A stretch of 64,000 bases of DNA, taken from the NCBI RefSeq assembly GCF_039535785.1, contig NZ_BAAAXV010000001.1:1240001-1304000 (forward strand), given 5' to 3'. A model generated the notes under the pieces. It did no database searches and had not been told where the DNA came from. It saw nothing but the letters and a program-made list of their open reading frames with translations. Positions within the stretch are counted from its first letter, which is position 1. Every line of letters starts with the position of its first letter. This document shows positions 1-8,581 of the stretch, piece by piece. Source of the DNA: Nonomuraea helvata. GTDB lineage: Bacteria; Actinomycetota; Actinomycetes; Streptosporangiales; Streptosporangiaceae. The translations under genes and the position numbers were made by a program.

Positions 1-672
1 AACCTGGGCGGTGAGATCGTCAGGTCCGAGGAGGGACTGCTGACCACCGTGGCCTGGCAGACGCCGTCGGGCGAGCGCACGTTCGCGCTGGAGGGGTCGA
101 TCTTCGTGACCGGGGCCGCCGTCCAGTGGCTGCGCGACGGGCTGGGGCTGATCGGCACGGCGTCGGAGTCGGAGGCCCTGGCGCGCACGGTGCCCGACAG
201 CGGGGGCGTGGTGTTCGTACCGGCTCTGACGGGGCTGGGGGCGCCGCACTGGGATCCCCACGCGCGCGGGCTGATCACCGGCATCACGCGCGGCACCACG
301 CGGGCCCACCTGGTCAGGGCCACGCTGGAGGCGATCGCGTTCGAGGTGCGGGACGTGGTCGAGGCGATGACCGGGGGCGCCGTGCCGGTGCTCAAGGCCG
401 ACGGCGGGGCCAGCACGAACGACCTGCTCATGCAGCTCCAGGCCGACCAGCTCGGCGCGGCGGTGGAGCGCCCGGCACTCCAGGAGACCACGGCGCTCGG
501 AGCGGCCTTCCTGGCCGGGCTGGGCGCCGGGGTGTGGGGGTCGAAGTCCGACCTGCGCAAGACCTGGCAGCTCGAGCGGCGCTTCGTGCCCGGCGCCCGT
601 GACGACGCCGCCTACGCGCGGTGGCGCGCGGCCGTCGAGCTGGCCTCCTACCACCCGTCGGTCACGGGCTGA
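1..672 (+). CDS. glpK: Glycerol kinase, C-terminal part (5' end outside the window)
   Basis: Phosphorylates glycerol to sn-glycerol 3-phosphate with ATP in the cytoplasm (FGGY sugar-kinase family). The frame is open from base 1, so the gene begins upstream. About 223 residues of the usual ~500 are present. The visible C-terminal domain carries the family signatures: an ALEGS-type segment, the [13 protein letters not shown] stretch, and the nucleotide-binding DGGAS.N.LLMQ.QAD motif followed by [12 protein letters not shown]. It ends at TGA and overlaps the convergent lipoprotein gene by 11 bases. No neighbouring glpF or glpD is visible on this side. Confidence 0.95.
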   Translation, partial: NLGGEIVRSEEGLLTTVAWQTPSGERTFALEGSIFVTGAAVQWLRDGLGLIGTASESEALARTVPDSGGVVFVPALTGLGAPHWDPHARGLITGITRGTTRAHLVRATLEAIAFEVRDVVEAMTGGAVPVLKADGGASTNDLLMQLQADQLGAAVERPALQETTALGAAFLAGLGAGVWGSKSDLRKTWQLERRFVPGARDDAAYARWRAAVELASYHPSVTG

Positions 673-2017
673 CGCCCGCGGGGCCCTTGGCGAAGCGTGT
701 CAGGAGGTTGACCGTGGCACGGCGGGTGAAGGCGGCGGCGCGGTCGGGCACACCGTGCCCGCACCGGCGTCCGCGCATCGCGCACACCCAGCGCATCGTC
801 CCCGACGCGAACACCCCCGCCCCGCTGGGCGCCACGTAGTAGGTGCTGTGGGAGACGGTCGCCCGCCCGCCGCAGGAGAACGGCGACTCCGCCAGCACCT
901 GGACGTTCCCGGGCGACCCCGGCGACACCTTGTCGGCCTCCACGCCGACCATCCCGGGGAAGCTCTCGCCCTTGGTGCCGGCGAAGATCCAGTGGCCCGG
1001 CCGGGTCACCCGGTAGACGCCCTCGGCGGGGAAGCAGTCGTACATCTGCCCCACCAGCGCGCTCTCCGGCCGCGAGTCCCGCCACAGCGTGCAGAGCCGT
1101 TCCTTGTCGCAGGCGAGCGTCCTGCCGTGCATCGCGATCCGCCAGTAGACGGCGTTGGCGCCGAGGAAGGCCAGGTTCGTGCCGCTGTCCCTGGCCTTGG
1201 TGACGACGGCGCGCATGCCGGGCGACCAGTACTCGTCGTGCCCCAGGGACACCACGGCGCGGGCCCCGTCGAGCACGCCCGGCTTGAGGTCGAGGTCCGT
1301 CAGGTACGCCAGGGCCACGTGGCTCTGCTCGGCCACGGCCAGCGCGCCCTTCTCGAAGTCCAGGAAGAGCCGGGCCCCGTCGCGGTCGTACGGGCGGTCG
1401 AAGGTGACGGCGCGGGAGCGGCCGCCGAACCCGCCGGCGCCCTCGTAGAGGCTCCGGCCGCCCCACAGGTTGTACGCCTGCCAGGTCGTGACCCCGTTCA
1501 GGATCACCACGCGGCCGGCGGTGGAGGCCGAGCGCACGGTGATCGGGACGTAGCGCTGGGCCCCGGTGGAGGCGTCGAGCCTGATCAGGTACGCGCCCTC
1601 CGGCCAGCCCGCGGTGTCCACGCTGAGCGAGGGGCGCCAGTGCGCGGCGGAGACCGTGCCGACGGCCGGGCCGCCCACGACCCTCATGGGCGCCTGCCGC
1701 TCCCCTTTGACCTCGGGCGACTCCCAGATCTTGGCCGGGTTCGCGCCCATGCGGAAGGCGCTGGCGGAGAAGCGCGGCGCGGTCGTGGAGACCCGCAGGT
1801 GGAAGCGCTCGCCCGGCAGGACGCTCACCTGGTCGGCGTAGCCCTCGATCTCGTGCTCAGCGCCGCGCTCGGTGATGCGCCACGACTCCTGCACGTCCGT
1901 GGTGGCGGACGGGCTCGGGGTGCCCGGTTCGGGGGCCGGGGCGGCGGTGGGGGCGGGGGCCGGGGGCATTCCGCCGCACCCGGCCACGAGAAGGAGCAGG
2001 ACGAGGACCTTTCGCAC
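662..2017 (-). CDS. Lipoprotein with N,N-dimethylformamidase beta-subunit-like domain
   Basis: Predicted exported lipoprotein of 451 residues. GTG at 2017 is the likely start because it places a hydrophobic LVLLLL run directly before a lipobox ending VAGC, followed by a Pro/Ala-rich linker. The remainder resembles the large (beta) subunit of N,N-dimethylformamidase, including the [13 protein letters not shown] motif and a glutamine amidotransferase-like C-terminal fold. True DMFase hydrolyses the amide of dimethylformamide with a small alpha subunit. No alpha-subunit gene lies next to this one, so substrate and even activity are open. Many actinomycetes carry such secreted relatives of unknown role. 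Translation initiation signals are weak. Confidence 0.75.
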   Translation of the reverse strand: MRKVLVLLLLVAGCGGMPPAPAPTAAPAPEPGTPSPSATTDVQESWRITERGAEHEIEGYADQVSVLPGERFHLRVSTTAPRFSASAFRMGANPAKIWESPEVKGERQAPMRVVGGPAVGTVSAAHWRPSLSVDTAGWPEGAYLIRLDASTGAQRYVPITVRSASTAGRVVILNGVTTWQAYNLWGGRSLYEGAGGFGGRSRAVTFDRPYDRDGARLFLDFEKGALAVAEQSHVALAYLTDLDLKPGVLDGARAVVSLGHDEYWSPGMRAVVTKARDSGTNLAFLGANAVYWRIAMHGRTLACDKERLCTLWRDSRPESALVGQMYDCFPAEGVYRVTRPGHWIFAGTKGESFPGMVGVEADKVSPGSPGNVQVLAESPFSCGGRATVSHSTYYVAPSGAGVFASGTMRWVCAMRGRRCGHGVPDRAAAFTRRATVNLLTRFAKGPAGVSP

Positions 2018-2070
2018 CCGCTCATGGTCGTGGCCGGACCACCCCGGTGGGCCGCGACTTGGCGAACTCC

Positions 2071-2976
2071 TTACATGATCAGCACGCAGGACGGGCGTTC
2101 GACCTCGTACCCCCGGGCGGAGGGCTGGGGCACGCCGTCCTTCAGCTCGAGGACGGTGACGGCGTTCGACTGCTGGTTGGCCACGTACATGGTGGTCCCG
2201 TCGATGGCGAAGTGCCGCGGCCAGTCGCCGCCCGACGACACCTCGGCCACGGGCGACAGGTCCGCGGCGCGCAGCACCGTGATCGTGTTGGGGCCGCGGT
2301 TGGCGACGTACACGAGATCGCCCTCGACCTGGAGGTGGGACGGGCAGTTCTCGACGTCCTCGCGGGAGGCGGGGACGACGGTGCGGCGCTCGCCGTCGAT
2401 GAGGGTGACGGTGCCGTCGAGCTCGCCCGCCACGTACAGGCGGGATCCGATGAACGCGAAGTGGCGCGGCCCCGTGCCCGGGTTCATCGGGATCGGCTCC
2501 AAGGGGGTGCCGTCGTAGCGGTAGCGGCGGATCTCGTCGGTGCCGAGGTCGGAGACGTGCAGGATCTCGTCGTGGAAGACGGCCTGGTGGGCGTGCGGCC
2601 CCTCCTGGCGGTCCTTGTTCGGGCCCGAGCCCTTGTGGCGCAGCACGATCGGATCGCCCTCGAACGCGCCTCGGGAGTCGAGGCGGTAGATGACGGCCGT
2701 GCCGTCGCCGTAGTCGGTCGCCGCGAGCACGCTGCCCGTCGGGTCCACGGCGACGTGGCAGGGGCTGTCGCCCTCGCTCGGCCGCTCGTCCAGCGGGCTC
2801 AGGGTCTGCCCGGTCTGGTACGCGGTCAGCCAGCCGCGCTGGAGCTCGCCCGCCACGTACAGCACCGGCAGGGTGGGATGAGCGGCCAGGAACGACGGCG
2901 ACGCGACGCGCGCGAGCAGCCCGCCGCCGAGCGCGCAGATGCCGGGGCCGTATCCGCCTACATAGACCTGCTTCAC
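2071..2976 (-). CDS. Lactonase-family seven-bladed beta-propeller protein
   Basis: A 301-residue protein with YVGGYG, YVAGEL, YVANRGPNT and YVANQQSNAVTV repeats typical of the 6-phosphogluconolactonase / YbhE lactonase family (PF10282). Members open cyclic esters such as 6-phosphogluconolactone, but many have unassigned substrates. No signal peptide is evident, so it is probably cytoplasmic. The GTG start at 2976 has AAGGA about nine bases upstream. Only 30 bases separate it from the divergent MarR-GNAT regulator, whose likely operator lies at that junction, so this gene is a plausible regulatory target. The function call is at family level only. Confidence 0.8.
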   Translation of the reverse strand: MKQVYVGGYGPGICALGGGLLARVASPSFLAAHPTLPVLYVAGELQRGWLTAYQTGQTLSPLDERPSEGDSPCHVAVDPTGSVLAATDYGDGTAVIYRLDSRGAFEGDPIVLRHKGSGPNKDRQEGPHAHQAVFHDEILHVSDLGTDEIRRYRYDGTPLEPIPMNPGTGPRHFAFIGSRLYVAGELDGTVTLIDGERRTVVPASREDVENCPSHLQVEGDLVYVANRGPNTITVLRAADLSPVAEVSSGGDWPRHFAIDGTTMYVANQQSNAVTVLELKDGVPQPSARGYEVERPSCVLIM

Positions 2977-3004
2977 AGCCGGATCCTTCCATGGTTGACT
3001 AGAG

Positions 3005-3018
3005 CAATGAATTCATTG
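3005..3018. promoter_or_regulatory. Perfect 14-bp palindrome over the MarR-GNAT start codon
   Basis: CAATGAATTCATTG is a perfect inverted repeat that contains the ATG of the MarR-GNAT gene at 3007. Size and placement fit an autoregulatory MarR operator that could also control the divergent lactonase gene. The sequence is seen; binding is inferred. Confidence 0.55.
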
Positions 3019-3918
3019 ACAGAGGCAAGGGTCTCTGAGATCAGGGCCTTCAACCGGTTCTATACGAAAGTGATCGGCGTGCTGCAGGCGGGCCTGCTCG
3101 ACTCGCCGTATTCGCTGACCGAGGTGAGGGTGCTGTTCGAGCTGGCCCACACCGCGGCGATGGAGACCGGGGAGCTGCGCACCCTGCTCGGCCTGGACGC
3201 GGGCTACCTCAGCAGGATTCTGACCCGCCTGGACGCCGACGGGCTGGTCGCGCGCGAGCGCTCCGCGTCGGACGCGCGCAAGCAGCTCGTACGGCTCACG
3301 CCCGCGGGCGCGGAGACGTTCCGATCGCTCGACGAGCGCTCGGCCGGGGAGATCGAGCGGCTGCTGGCCGGGCTGCCGGACGAGAGCCAGGCGCGGCTGG
3401 TCGCCGGCATGGCCGAGATCAGGCGCCTGCTGGGATCGGAGGCCGGACAGCGCTCCTATGTGATCAGGCCCCCGCGCACCGGTGACCTCGGCTGGGTGGC
3501 CTTCCGGCACGGCGACCTCTACGCCCGCGAGTACGGCTGGGGCACCGGCTTCGAGCAGCTCGTCGCCAGGATCGTCGGCGAGCTGGACTTCTCGCGCGAC
3601 GCGGGCTGGATCGCCGAGGTGGACGGGGAGCGAGCCGGGTGCGTGTTCTGCGTGCGCCAGGACGAGACGACGGCCAAGCTGCGGATGCTGCTGGTGGAGC
3701 CGTCCGCCCGGGGGCTCGGGATCGGGCGGCGGCTCGTGGAGGAGTGCCTGCGGCACGCGCGGGCCGAGGGGTACAAGCGGATGACGCTGTGGACCCGCGA
3801 CTGCCTGGTGAGCGCGCGGCGCATCTACCAGGCGACCGGGTTCGAGCTGGAGTCGGAGGAGACGGGGACCGAGAACGGGGTCGAGGTCACCGAGCAGGTG
3901 TGGTCGCGCGACCTCTAG
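3007..3918 (+). CDS. MarR-type regulator fused to a GNAT acetyltransferase
   Basis: A 303-residue protein of two modules. Residues 1-145 form a MarR winged-helix domain, with recognition-helix region LLGLDAGYLSRILTRLDADGL and wing DARKQLVRLT. Residues 150-303 form a GNAT N-acetyltransferase, with acetyl-CoA loop VEPSARGLGIGRRLVEECL and C-terminal YQATGFE. Such fusions are known in actinobacteria and may couple a DNA-bound sensor to acetylation of a small molecule or protein; the substrate is unknown. ATG at 3007 is chosen because it begins the MarR homology and sits in the palindrome. The 3' end overlaps the convergent MMPL gene by 32 bases. Confidence 0.85.
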   Translation: MNSLTEARVSEIRAFNRFYTKVIGVLQAGLLDSPYSLTEVRVLFELAHTAAMETGELRTLLGLDAGYLSRILTRLDADGLVARERSASDARKQLVRLTPAGAETFRSLDERSAGEIERLLAGLPDESQARLVAGMAEIRRLLGSEAGQRSYVIRPPRTGDLGWVAFRHGDLYAREYGWGTGFEQLVARIVGELDFSRDAGWIAEVDGERAGCVFCVRQDETTAKLRMLLVEPSARGLGIGRRLVEECLRHARAEGYKRMTLWTRDCLVSARRIYQATGFELESEETGTENGVEVTEQVWSRDL

Positions 3919-6076
3919 GCCACCAGTTGAGCGGGCCCGCCAGGCGCATCAGGCTCGGCACGAGGACCGCCCTGATCACGGTGGCGTCCACCAGCACGGC
4001 TACCGCCATGCCGACGCCGAGCATCTGCACGAACGTCACCTGCGCGGTGGCGTACGCGGCGAACGTGAGCGCCAGGATGCCGCCGGCGGACGTGATCAGC
4101 GGCGCGCCCCCCTGCAAGCCGGTGGCGACGGCCTGTTCGGTGTCGCCCGTCCTGTCGTACTCCTCCTTGATGCGGGAGAGCAGGAACACCTCGTAGTCCA
4201 TCGACAGGCCGTACGCGACGCAGAGCATCAGGATCGGGATGCTGGGGTCGAGCGTGCCCGTCGGGGTGAAGCCGAGCAGGCCGGAGAGGTTGCCGTCCTG
4301 GAAGACCCAGACGAGGGCCCCGAACATGACGCCCAGGCTGAGGAGGTTCATGAGCGACGCCTTGACCGGGAGGATCAGGCTTCCGGTCATCCCGAACAGG
4401 ACCAGGAACGTGACGCCGAGCATGAGGGCCAGCACCAGCGGGAGCCGGTCGACGACCGAGGCCCGGTAGTCGGCCAGCTCGGCCGGATAGCCGCCGACGA
4501 GGACCTCGAAGGGCGGCTCGACAGCGCGTACGGCCGCCACGAGCCGCACGGGGTCGCCGGCCAGCGCCTCGCCGGACGGGACCACGGACAGCCACGCGCC
4601 CTGCCCCTGGAACCTCCGGGTGTCGCCGTCGCCTGCCCGCCGGCCGTCCGCGAACGAGCCGGCGGCGGAGTCGACCTGGGCGACGCCGGGCAGGCAGGAG
4701 AGTGTCGCGGCATACTGCGAAATATCCCCTGCCGCCCGATCTTTGGAGACGATCTGGATGGCGTCGCTCTCCTCCGCGGGGAAGGACTCGCGGATGACCT
4801 CCTGCGTCTGCCGGGACGACGCCTCCAGGGGCAGGATGCGGTCGTCCGCCGCGCCGAAGCGCAGCCCCAGGAGCGGCGAGGCGAGCAGCAGCAGCACCGC
4901 CGTGGCCAGCCCGCCGAAGAGCAGGGGCCGGCGCATCACCCTGGTGGCCAGCGCGTGCCAGAACCCGGTGGCGCGCTCGGGCCCGGCCGGCTTGGGCAGC
5001 GGCCGCTTGGGCAGCATCGTGCCGCCGATCGAGGCGAGCGCCGCGGGCAGCACGATCACCGCCGCGAACAGGCCGCCGATGACGACGGCGATGCCCGCGT
5101 ACGCGAAGGAGCGCAGGAAGTCGAACGGCAGCGCGAACAGCACGGCCAGAGAGGCGGCCACGGTGAGCCCGCTGAACAGCACGGTCCGCCCCGCATGCTC
5201 GACGGCGCCCGCGACCGCGCCCGCCCGGTCGGCGCCGCGCCGCGTCTCCTCGCGGAAGCGCTGGATCACGAAGAGGCAGTAGTCGATGCCGAGCCCGAGC
5301 CCCATGGCCAGCGTCAGGTTGAGGGCGAACGTCGAGACATCGGCGAACAGCAGGACGCCTCTCAGGAGCGCCAGGCCGATCACCATCGCGAGCACCCCGG
5401 CGAGGATCGGCACCAGGGCCGCCATGGCCCGCCGCTGATAGAGCCAGAGCAGCACGAACGCCAGCGGGAAGATGACCAGCTCGGCCCGGACGAAGTCCTG
5501 CCTGGCCAGCGGCACGGTCTCCCTGAAGACCTCCTCCCCTCCCCCGGCCCGCACCTGGAGCAGGCCGGTGCCCTTGGTGATCTCGGGCACGAGCCTGGGC
5601 AGGACCCGCGCGCGCACGTGGCCGGCGTCCCCGGGGACGCGCACCACGATCAGCGCGTGCTTGCCGTCCTCGCTGCGCAGGGTGGCGGGCCGGCCCCGGG
5701 TCCAGTACGAGGCGGACTCGGCGACGCCCTCCTGCGCGGCGACCCGCGCGGTCAGCTCCCTGCCCTCGGCCTCGACGGCGGGGTCATCCACAGTGCCGGA
5801 CCTGGCGGTCACCAGGAAGACCAGGTCGGGGCTGCCGGTGCCGAAGCGCCGGTCCAGCTCGATCTGCGCCCGGTCGGACTCGCTCCCCGGCGCCTCGAAC
5901 CTGGCCAGCGACAGCCGCGGCACCGCCCCCGCCGCCAGCGCCGCGGCCACGACGAGCACGACGGCGGACAGCGCCAGCACGATCCTGCGGCGCCGTACGA
6001 GGAGGAGTCCCAGCCTGCGCAGCGGCGGCCCGCCCGTCTCCTCGCGAGCCGGCCGGACCTGCGTGTTCGCTGCCAT
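3887..6076 (-). CDS. MMPL-family RND transporter
   Basis: A 729-residue inner-membrane transporter of the MMPL/RND type, probably proton-driven export of a lipid or a hydrophobic drug. It shows the duplicated architecture: a first TM near residue 24, an extracytoplasmic loop, a five-helix block with GLGIDYCLF, then a second loop and a second five-helix block with YGLSMDYEVFLLSRIKEEY. The GLGIDY and GLSMDY aspartates are the conserved proton-relay residues. ATG at 6076 is preferred over longer in-frame options because GGGGAGG lies just upstream. It is transcribed away from a TetR regulator that is its likely repressor. Confidence 0.9.
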   Translation of the reverse strand: MAANTQVRPAREETGGPPLRRLGLLLVRRRRIVLALSAVVLVVAAALAAGAVPRLSLARFEAPGSESDRAQIELDRRFGTGSPDLVFLVTARSGTVDDPAVEAEGRELTARVAAQEGVAESASYWTRGRPATLRSEDGKHALIVVRVPGDAGHVRARVLPRLVPEITKGTGLLQVRAGGGEEVFRETVPLARQDFVRAELVIFPLAFVLLWLYQRRAMAALVPILAGVLAMVIGLALLRGVLLFADVSTFALNLTLAMGLGLGIDYCLFVIQRFREETRRGADRAGAVAGAVEHAGRTVLFSGLTVAASLAVLFALPFDFLRSFAYAGIAVVIGGLFAAVIVLPAALASIGGTMLPKRPLPKPAGPERATGFWHALATRVMRRPLLFGGLATAVLLLLASPLLGLRFGAADDRILPLEASSRQTQEVIRESFPAEESDAIQIVSKDRAAGDISQYAATLSCLPGVAQVDSAAGSFADGRRAGDGDTRRFQGQGAWLSVVPSGEALAGDPVRLVAAVRAVEPPFEVLVGGYPAELADYRASVVDRLPLVLALMLGVTFLVLFGMTGSLILPVKASLMNLLSLGVMFGALVWVFQDGNLSGLLGFTPTGTLDPSIPILMLCVAYGLSMDYEVFLLSRIKEEYDRTGDTEQAVATGLQGGAPLITSAGGILALTFAAYATAQVTFVQMLGVGMAVAVLVDATVIRAVLVPSLMRLAGPLNWWPRGRATTPAR

Positions 6077-6135
6077 GTTCGCCTCCCCGCCGAGCAAAAC
6101 CCGGTAAACTACTCGTGTTTTCGTTGCCGAACCAG

Positions 6136-6159
6136 AAATACAAGTGAATGCTCGTATTT
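6136..6159. promoter_or_regulatory. Imperfect inverted repeat between the MMPL and TetR genes
   Basis: Arms AAATACAAG and CTCGTATTT (one mismatch) flank a six-base spacer, 24 bp in all, in the 98-base divergent intergenic region. This is the expected size and position for a TetR operator serving both genes. Binding is inferred. Confidence 0.55.
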
Positions 6160-6174
6160 GTCCCAAGGAGACCC

Positions 6175-6771
6175 ATGCCTGAACGCACGGTCCGGCGCCA
6201 GGCGCGCGGCCTGAAGCGCATGGCGGAGATCCTCGACGCCGCCGAGTCGGTGATCGCCGAGGTGGGCTATCCGGAGATGACGACGAACCACGTCGCCGCG
6301 CGGGCGGGGATGTCGCCGGGGTCGCTGTACCAGTTCTTCCGTAACAAGGAGGAGATCCTGGACGGGCTGGTGGCCCGCTACACCGTCGACCGCCAGGAGT
6401 TCTGGGCCGCCCGGCTGGCCGCCGTCACCCCGGAGGTGCCGCTGGAGGCGCTGGTGGGGCAGCTCGTGGACGAGAGCGTCCGGTTCAAGGGCGCGTCACC
6501 GGCGTACTGGTCGCTGCTGTACGGGTCGGCGACGGGCGATCAGCTGGCCGCGGCGTCGCAGCGTCTGCACGCCGACATCGCCCGGCAGGTCGCCGCCATG
6601 CTGCGCCGCCGCTCCCCCGACCTGCCGGAGGAGCGCGCGGCGCTCATGGGGACCATGGCGGTGGCCATGGTGAAGGCGGTGATGCCGCTGGTGACCTCCG
6701 CGCCGCCCGAGCGCGGCGCGGAGCTGGTGGCGGAGCTGAAGGTCGTGCTGGTGCGCTATCTGACCGCATGA
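6175..6771 (+). CDS. TetR-family transcriptional regulator
   Basis: A 198-residue regulator. The N-terminal helix-turn-helix (residues ~15-60) has the typical AAESVIAEVGYPEMTTNHVA and GSLYQFFRNKEEIL pattern. The C-terminal ligand domain is not diagnostic. ATG at 6175 is used rather than the in-frame ATG at 6148 because AAGGAG lies at 6164-6169 and because the upstream ATG falls inside the putative operator. It most likely represses the divergent MMPL pump. The stop codon abuts the convergent PhoX-like gene with no spacer. Confidence 0.9.
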   Translation: MPERTVRRQARGLKRMAEILDAAESVIAEVGYPEMTTNHVAARAGMSPGSLYQFFRNKEEILDGLVARYTVDRQEFWAARLAAVTPEVPLEALVGQLVDESVRFKGASPAYWSLLYGSATGDQLAAASQRLHADIARQVAAMLRRRSPDLPEERAALMGTMAVAMVKAVMPLVTSAPPERGAELVAELKVVLVRYLTA

Positions 6772-7794
6772 TCAGGCGCGGAACGGCCCCGCCACCTCGA
6801 ACGTGTGGCCCTCGGTGCGGCCGCGCCTGGCCGAGAAGTAGAGCCGCTCGCCGCCCGGCGAGAAGGCCAGCCCGGTCAGCTCCGCCCCGGTGCGTCCCTC
6901 CAGCCTGAGGAACGGCGTGACGGCGCGGTCGGGGGTGATGACATCGATCTCCGTCGTCTCCCTGGCCACGTACAGGTCGCCCGAGGGAGCGGCGGTGATG
7001 GCGCGCACGCCCTCGCAGAGCCGGTCGAGCGTGGAGGTCTGCGCGTCGTAGGCCCACAGGCCCGTGTCACCCTTGGTGGTGAAGTAGCACACGCCGCCCG
7101 CGTAGTGGCAACCGTCGCCGCCGTCGAAGTGGCGGGCGTCCTCGACCTGGTGGCGGGCCGCCGTGACCAGGGCCGCCGGTGACGGCACCGCCTGCCAGCG
7201 GCCCTCCGAGCACAGGACCTCGAGCGTGCCCTCCGTCAGGTCGCCCCAGTCGCCGGGCCTGAACCGGTAGAAGCAGCCGTCGGGCTCGTCCTCGGTCATG
7301 TAGATCACGCGCCGCTCCGGGTCGCAGGCGGCGGCCTCGTGCCTGAAGCGGCCCATCGCCAGGCGGGGACGCGCGGCCCGCGCGCCGTAGGGGTCGCACT
7401 CGAAGACGCGGCCGCGGTCGCCGAGCTCGCACGACAGCCAGGTGTGCCACGGCGTGGCGCCGCCCGCGCAGTTGAGGTCGGTGCCCGACAGGATGCGGTA
7501 CGCGTCGCCGACGGTGCCGTCGGGGCGGAAGCGCAGCGCCGAGGCGCCGCCGAGCAGCGGGAGCTCGGAGTTGGACACGTAGATCCAGCCGGCGCCGTCG
7601 GGGAAGCAGGCGCCGCCGTCGGGAGCGGCGTGCCAGGTCAGCCCGGCGACCTTCTGGCCCGAACGGGCCACCACCCTGCCGGTGAATCCGGAGGGCAGCG
7701 CGAGGCCGTCGGCGCCCGGCAGGCCGAGCGGACCGTACGGGCTGGTGCCGCCCCGCCAGAGCGGGCCCGTGCGGAGGAGAGTCTTGTGGGACAT
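6772..7794 (-). CDS. PhoX/DUF839-family beta-propeller protein
   Basis: A 340-residue protein carrying the DUF839/PhoX hallmark NCAGGATPWHTWLSCE and the YMTEDEPDGCFYRF segment. Bona fide PhoX is a calcium/iron-dependent alkaline phosphatase exported by Tat. This copy lacks an obvious twin-arginine signal at the chosen ATG (7794, with GGGAGG upstream), so it may be a cytoplasmic relative. Longer in-frame extension upstream has no good ribosome site. Activity on phosphomonoesters is possible but not shown by sequence alone. Confidence 0.75.
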   Translation of the reverse strand: MSHKTLLRTGPLWRGGTSPYGPLGLPGADGLALPSGFTGRVVARSGQKVAGLTWHAAPDGGACFPDGAGWIYVSNSELPLLGGASALRFRPDGTVGDAYRILSGTDLNCAGGATPWHTWLSCELGDRGRVFECDPYGARAARPRLAMGRFRHEAAACDPERRVIYMTEDEPDGCFYRFRPGDWGDLTEGTLEVLCSEGRWQAVPSPAALVTAARHQVEDARHFDGGDGCHYAGGVCYFTTKGDTGLWAYDAQTSTLDRLCEGVRAITAAPSGDLYVARETTEIDVITPDRAVTPFLRLEGRTGAELTGLAFSPGGERLYFSARRGRTEGHTFEVAGPFRA

Positions 7795-7932
7795 CGTGGG
7801 GCCTCCCTCTAGGTGCCACGCTAGTCGACCGCACCGACATGAATGACAGGGACTCGCGACATCAAACTCTGCGCAAACCCCGGACTGGCGGGCAGCGGGC
7901 GTGGCCGCTCCAGGCGCGGCGGGAGGCATGCC

Positions 7933-7966
7933 GAAGCCCGGGCTCCCGATCGGGCTCCCGGGCTTC
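7933..7966 (-). terminator. Hairpin downstream of dps
   Basis: Ten-base arms GAAGCCCGGG and CCCGGGCTTC enclose a 14-base loop, 33 bases past the dps stop. It lacks a long U-run, as is usual in actinomycetes. Confidence 0.7.
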
Positions 7967-7998
7967 CGGCAGGTGTTCGTGGGTCAGGCCGGTGCAGG

Positions 7999-8466
7999 TC
8001 AGCCCATGGCCTGGAACATCCAGTGCTGCTTGTCGACGTCCTGCGCCACCGAGATGATCAGGTCCTGGCTGACGGGGTCGGCCTCCTCGGTCGTCCGGAC
8101 ACGCTCGTGCATCCGCTTGCTGACGCCGTCCAGGAGGTCGGTGATCGTCGCCACCACCTTGCCGTCCTCCAGCCAGCCGGACTCCGGCTGCTGGAGCTTC
8201 GTGGCCCTGGCGACCGTGGCGGAACGGCCGTCCGGGTTGGCGCCGATCGCGACGGCGCGTTCGGCGATGGTGTCCATGTGCGTTCTGGCCAGGTCGGTGA
8301 GCTCGTCGAGCTGGAGATGGATCGAACGGAAGTGCGGGCCGATGAGGTTCCAGTGTGCTTGCTTGGCGACCAGCGAGAGGTCGATGAGATCGACCAGGGC
8401 ACCCTGCAGAGCCTCCGCGACGGTGTTCTTGGCCTCGCCCGAAAGGGGGCCGGTGATCGCGGCCAT
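7999..8466 (-). CDS. dps: Dps-family DNA-protection ferritin
   Basis: A 155-residue Dps: a dodecameric mini-ferritin that oxidises Fe(II) with hydrogen peroxide and protects DNA in stress or stationary phase. The intersubunit ferroxidase ligands are all present at canonical spacing: H38, H50, D54, D65 and E69, within KQAHWN, FRSIHLQLDEL and HMDTIAER. The ATG at 8466 has AGGGAGGA upstream. It is monocistronic, followed by a hairpin, and diverges from the MerR regulator across a 115-base AT-richer region that should hold both promoters. Confidence 0.93.
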   Translation of the reverse strand: MAAITGPLSGEAKNTVAEALQGALVDLIDLSLVAKQAHWNLIGPHFRSIHLQLDELTDLARTHMDTIAERAVAIGANPDGRSATVARATKLQQPESGWLEDGKVVATITDLLDGVSKRMHERVRTTEEADPVSQDLIISVAQDVDKQHWMFQAMG

Positions 8467-8546
8467 GTCGCAATCCTCCCTGTAAGTAGGACTTTTCCCC
8501 TATTTAGAACGACAACGACAGGGCGGCAGGCATTCCATGCCGTTAT

Positions 8547-8571
8547 TGACAGTGTAATAATGACAGTGTCA
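8547..8571. promoter_or_regulatory. Direct/inverted TGACA repeats at the MerR gene 5' end
   Basis: TGACAGTGT occurs at 8547-8555 and again at 8561-8569, 14 bases apart. The second copy extends to the perfect palindrome TGACA-G-TGTCA (8561-8571), ending ten bases before the ATG at 8582 and abutting the GGTGGAG ribosome site. This looks like an autoregulatory operator. The first copy begins TTGACA and could double as a -35 element. Confidence 0.5.
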
Positions 8572-8581
8572 TGGTGGAGCT

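Noticed and set aside
599-2518. A long plus-strand open frame (>600 codons) opposite the lipoprotein and lactonase genes
   Set aside because: Composition is Arg/Gly/Ala-rich with no domain; it is antisense to two well-supported genes and results from high GC reducing stop codons.
6100-6120. Second TetR half-site (CTCGTGTTT) near the main operator
   Set aside because: Outer arms are only four bases and the centre is asymmetric; too weak to list separately.
7795-7932. Possible small gene between the PhoX-like gene and dps
   Set aside because: Short frames only, no ribosome site; the stretch holds the 5' leader of one gene and the terminator region of the other.
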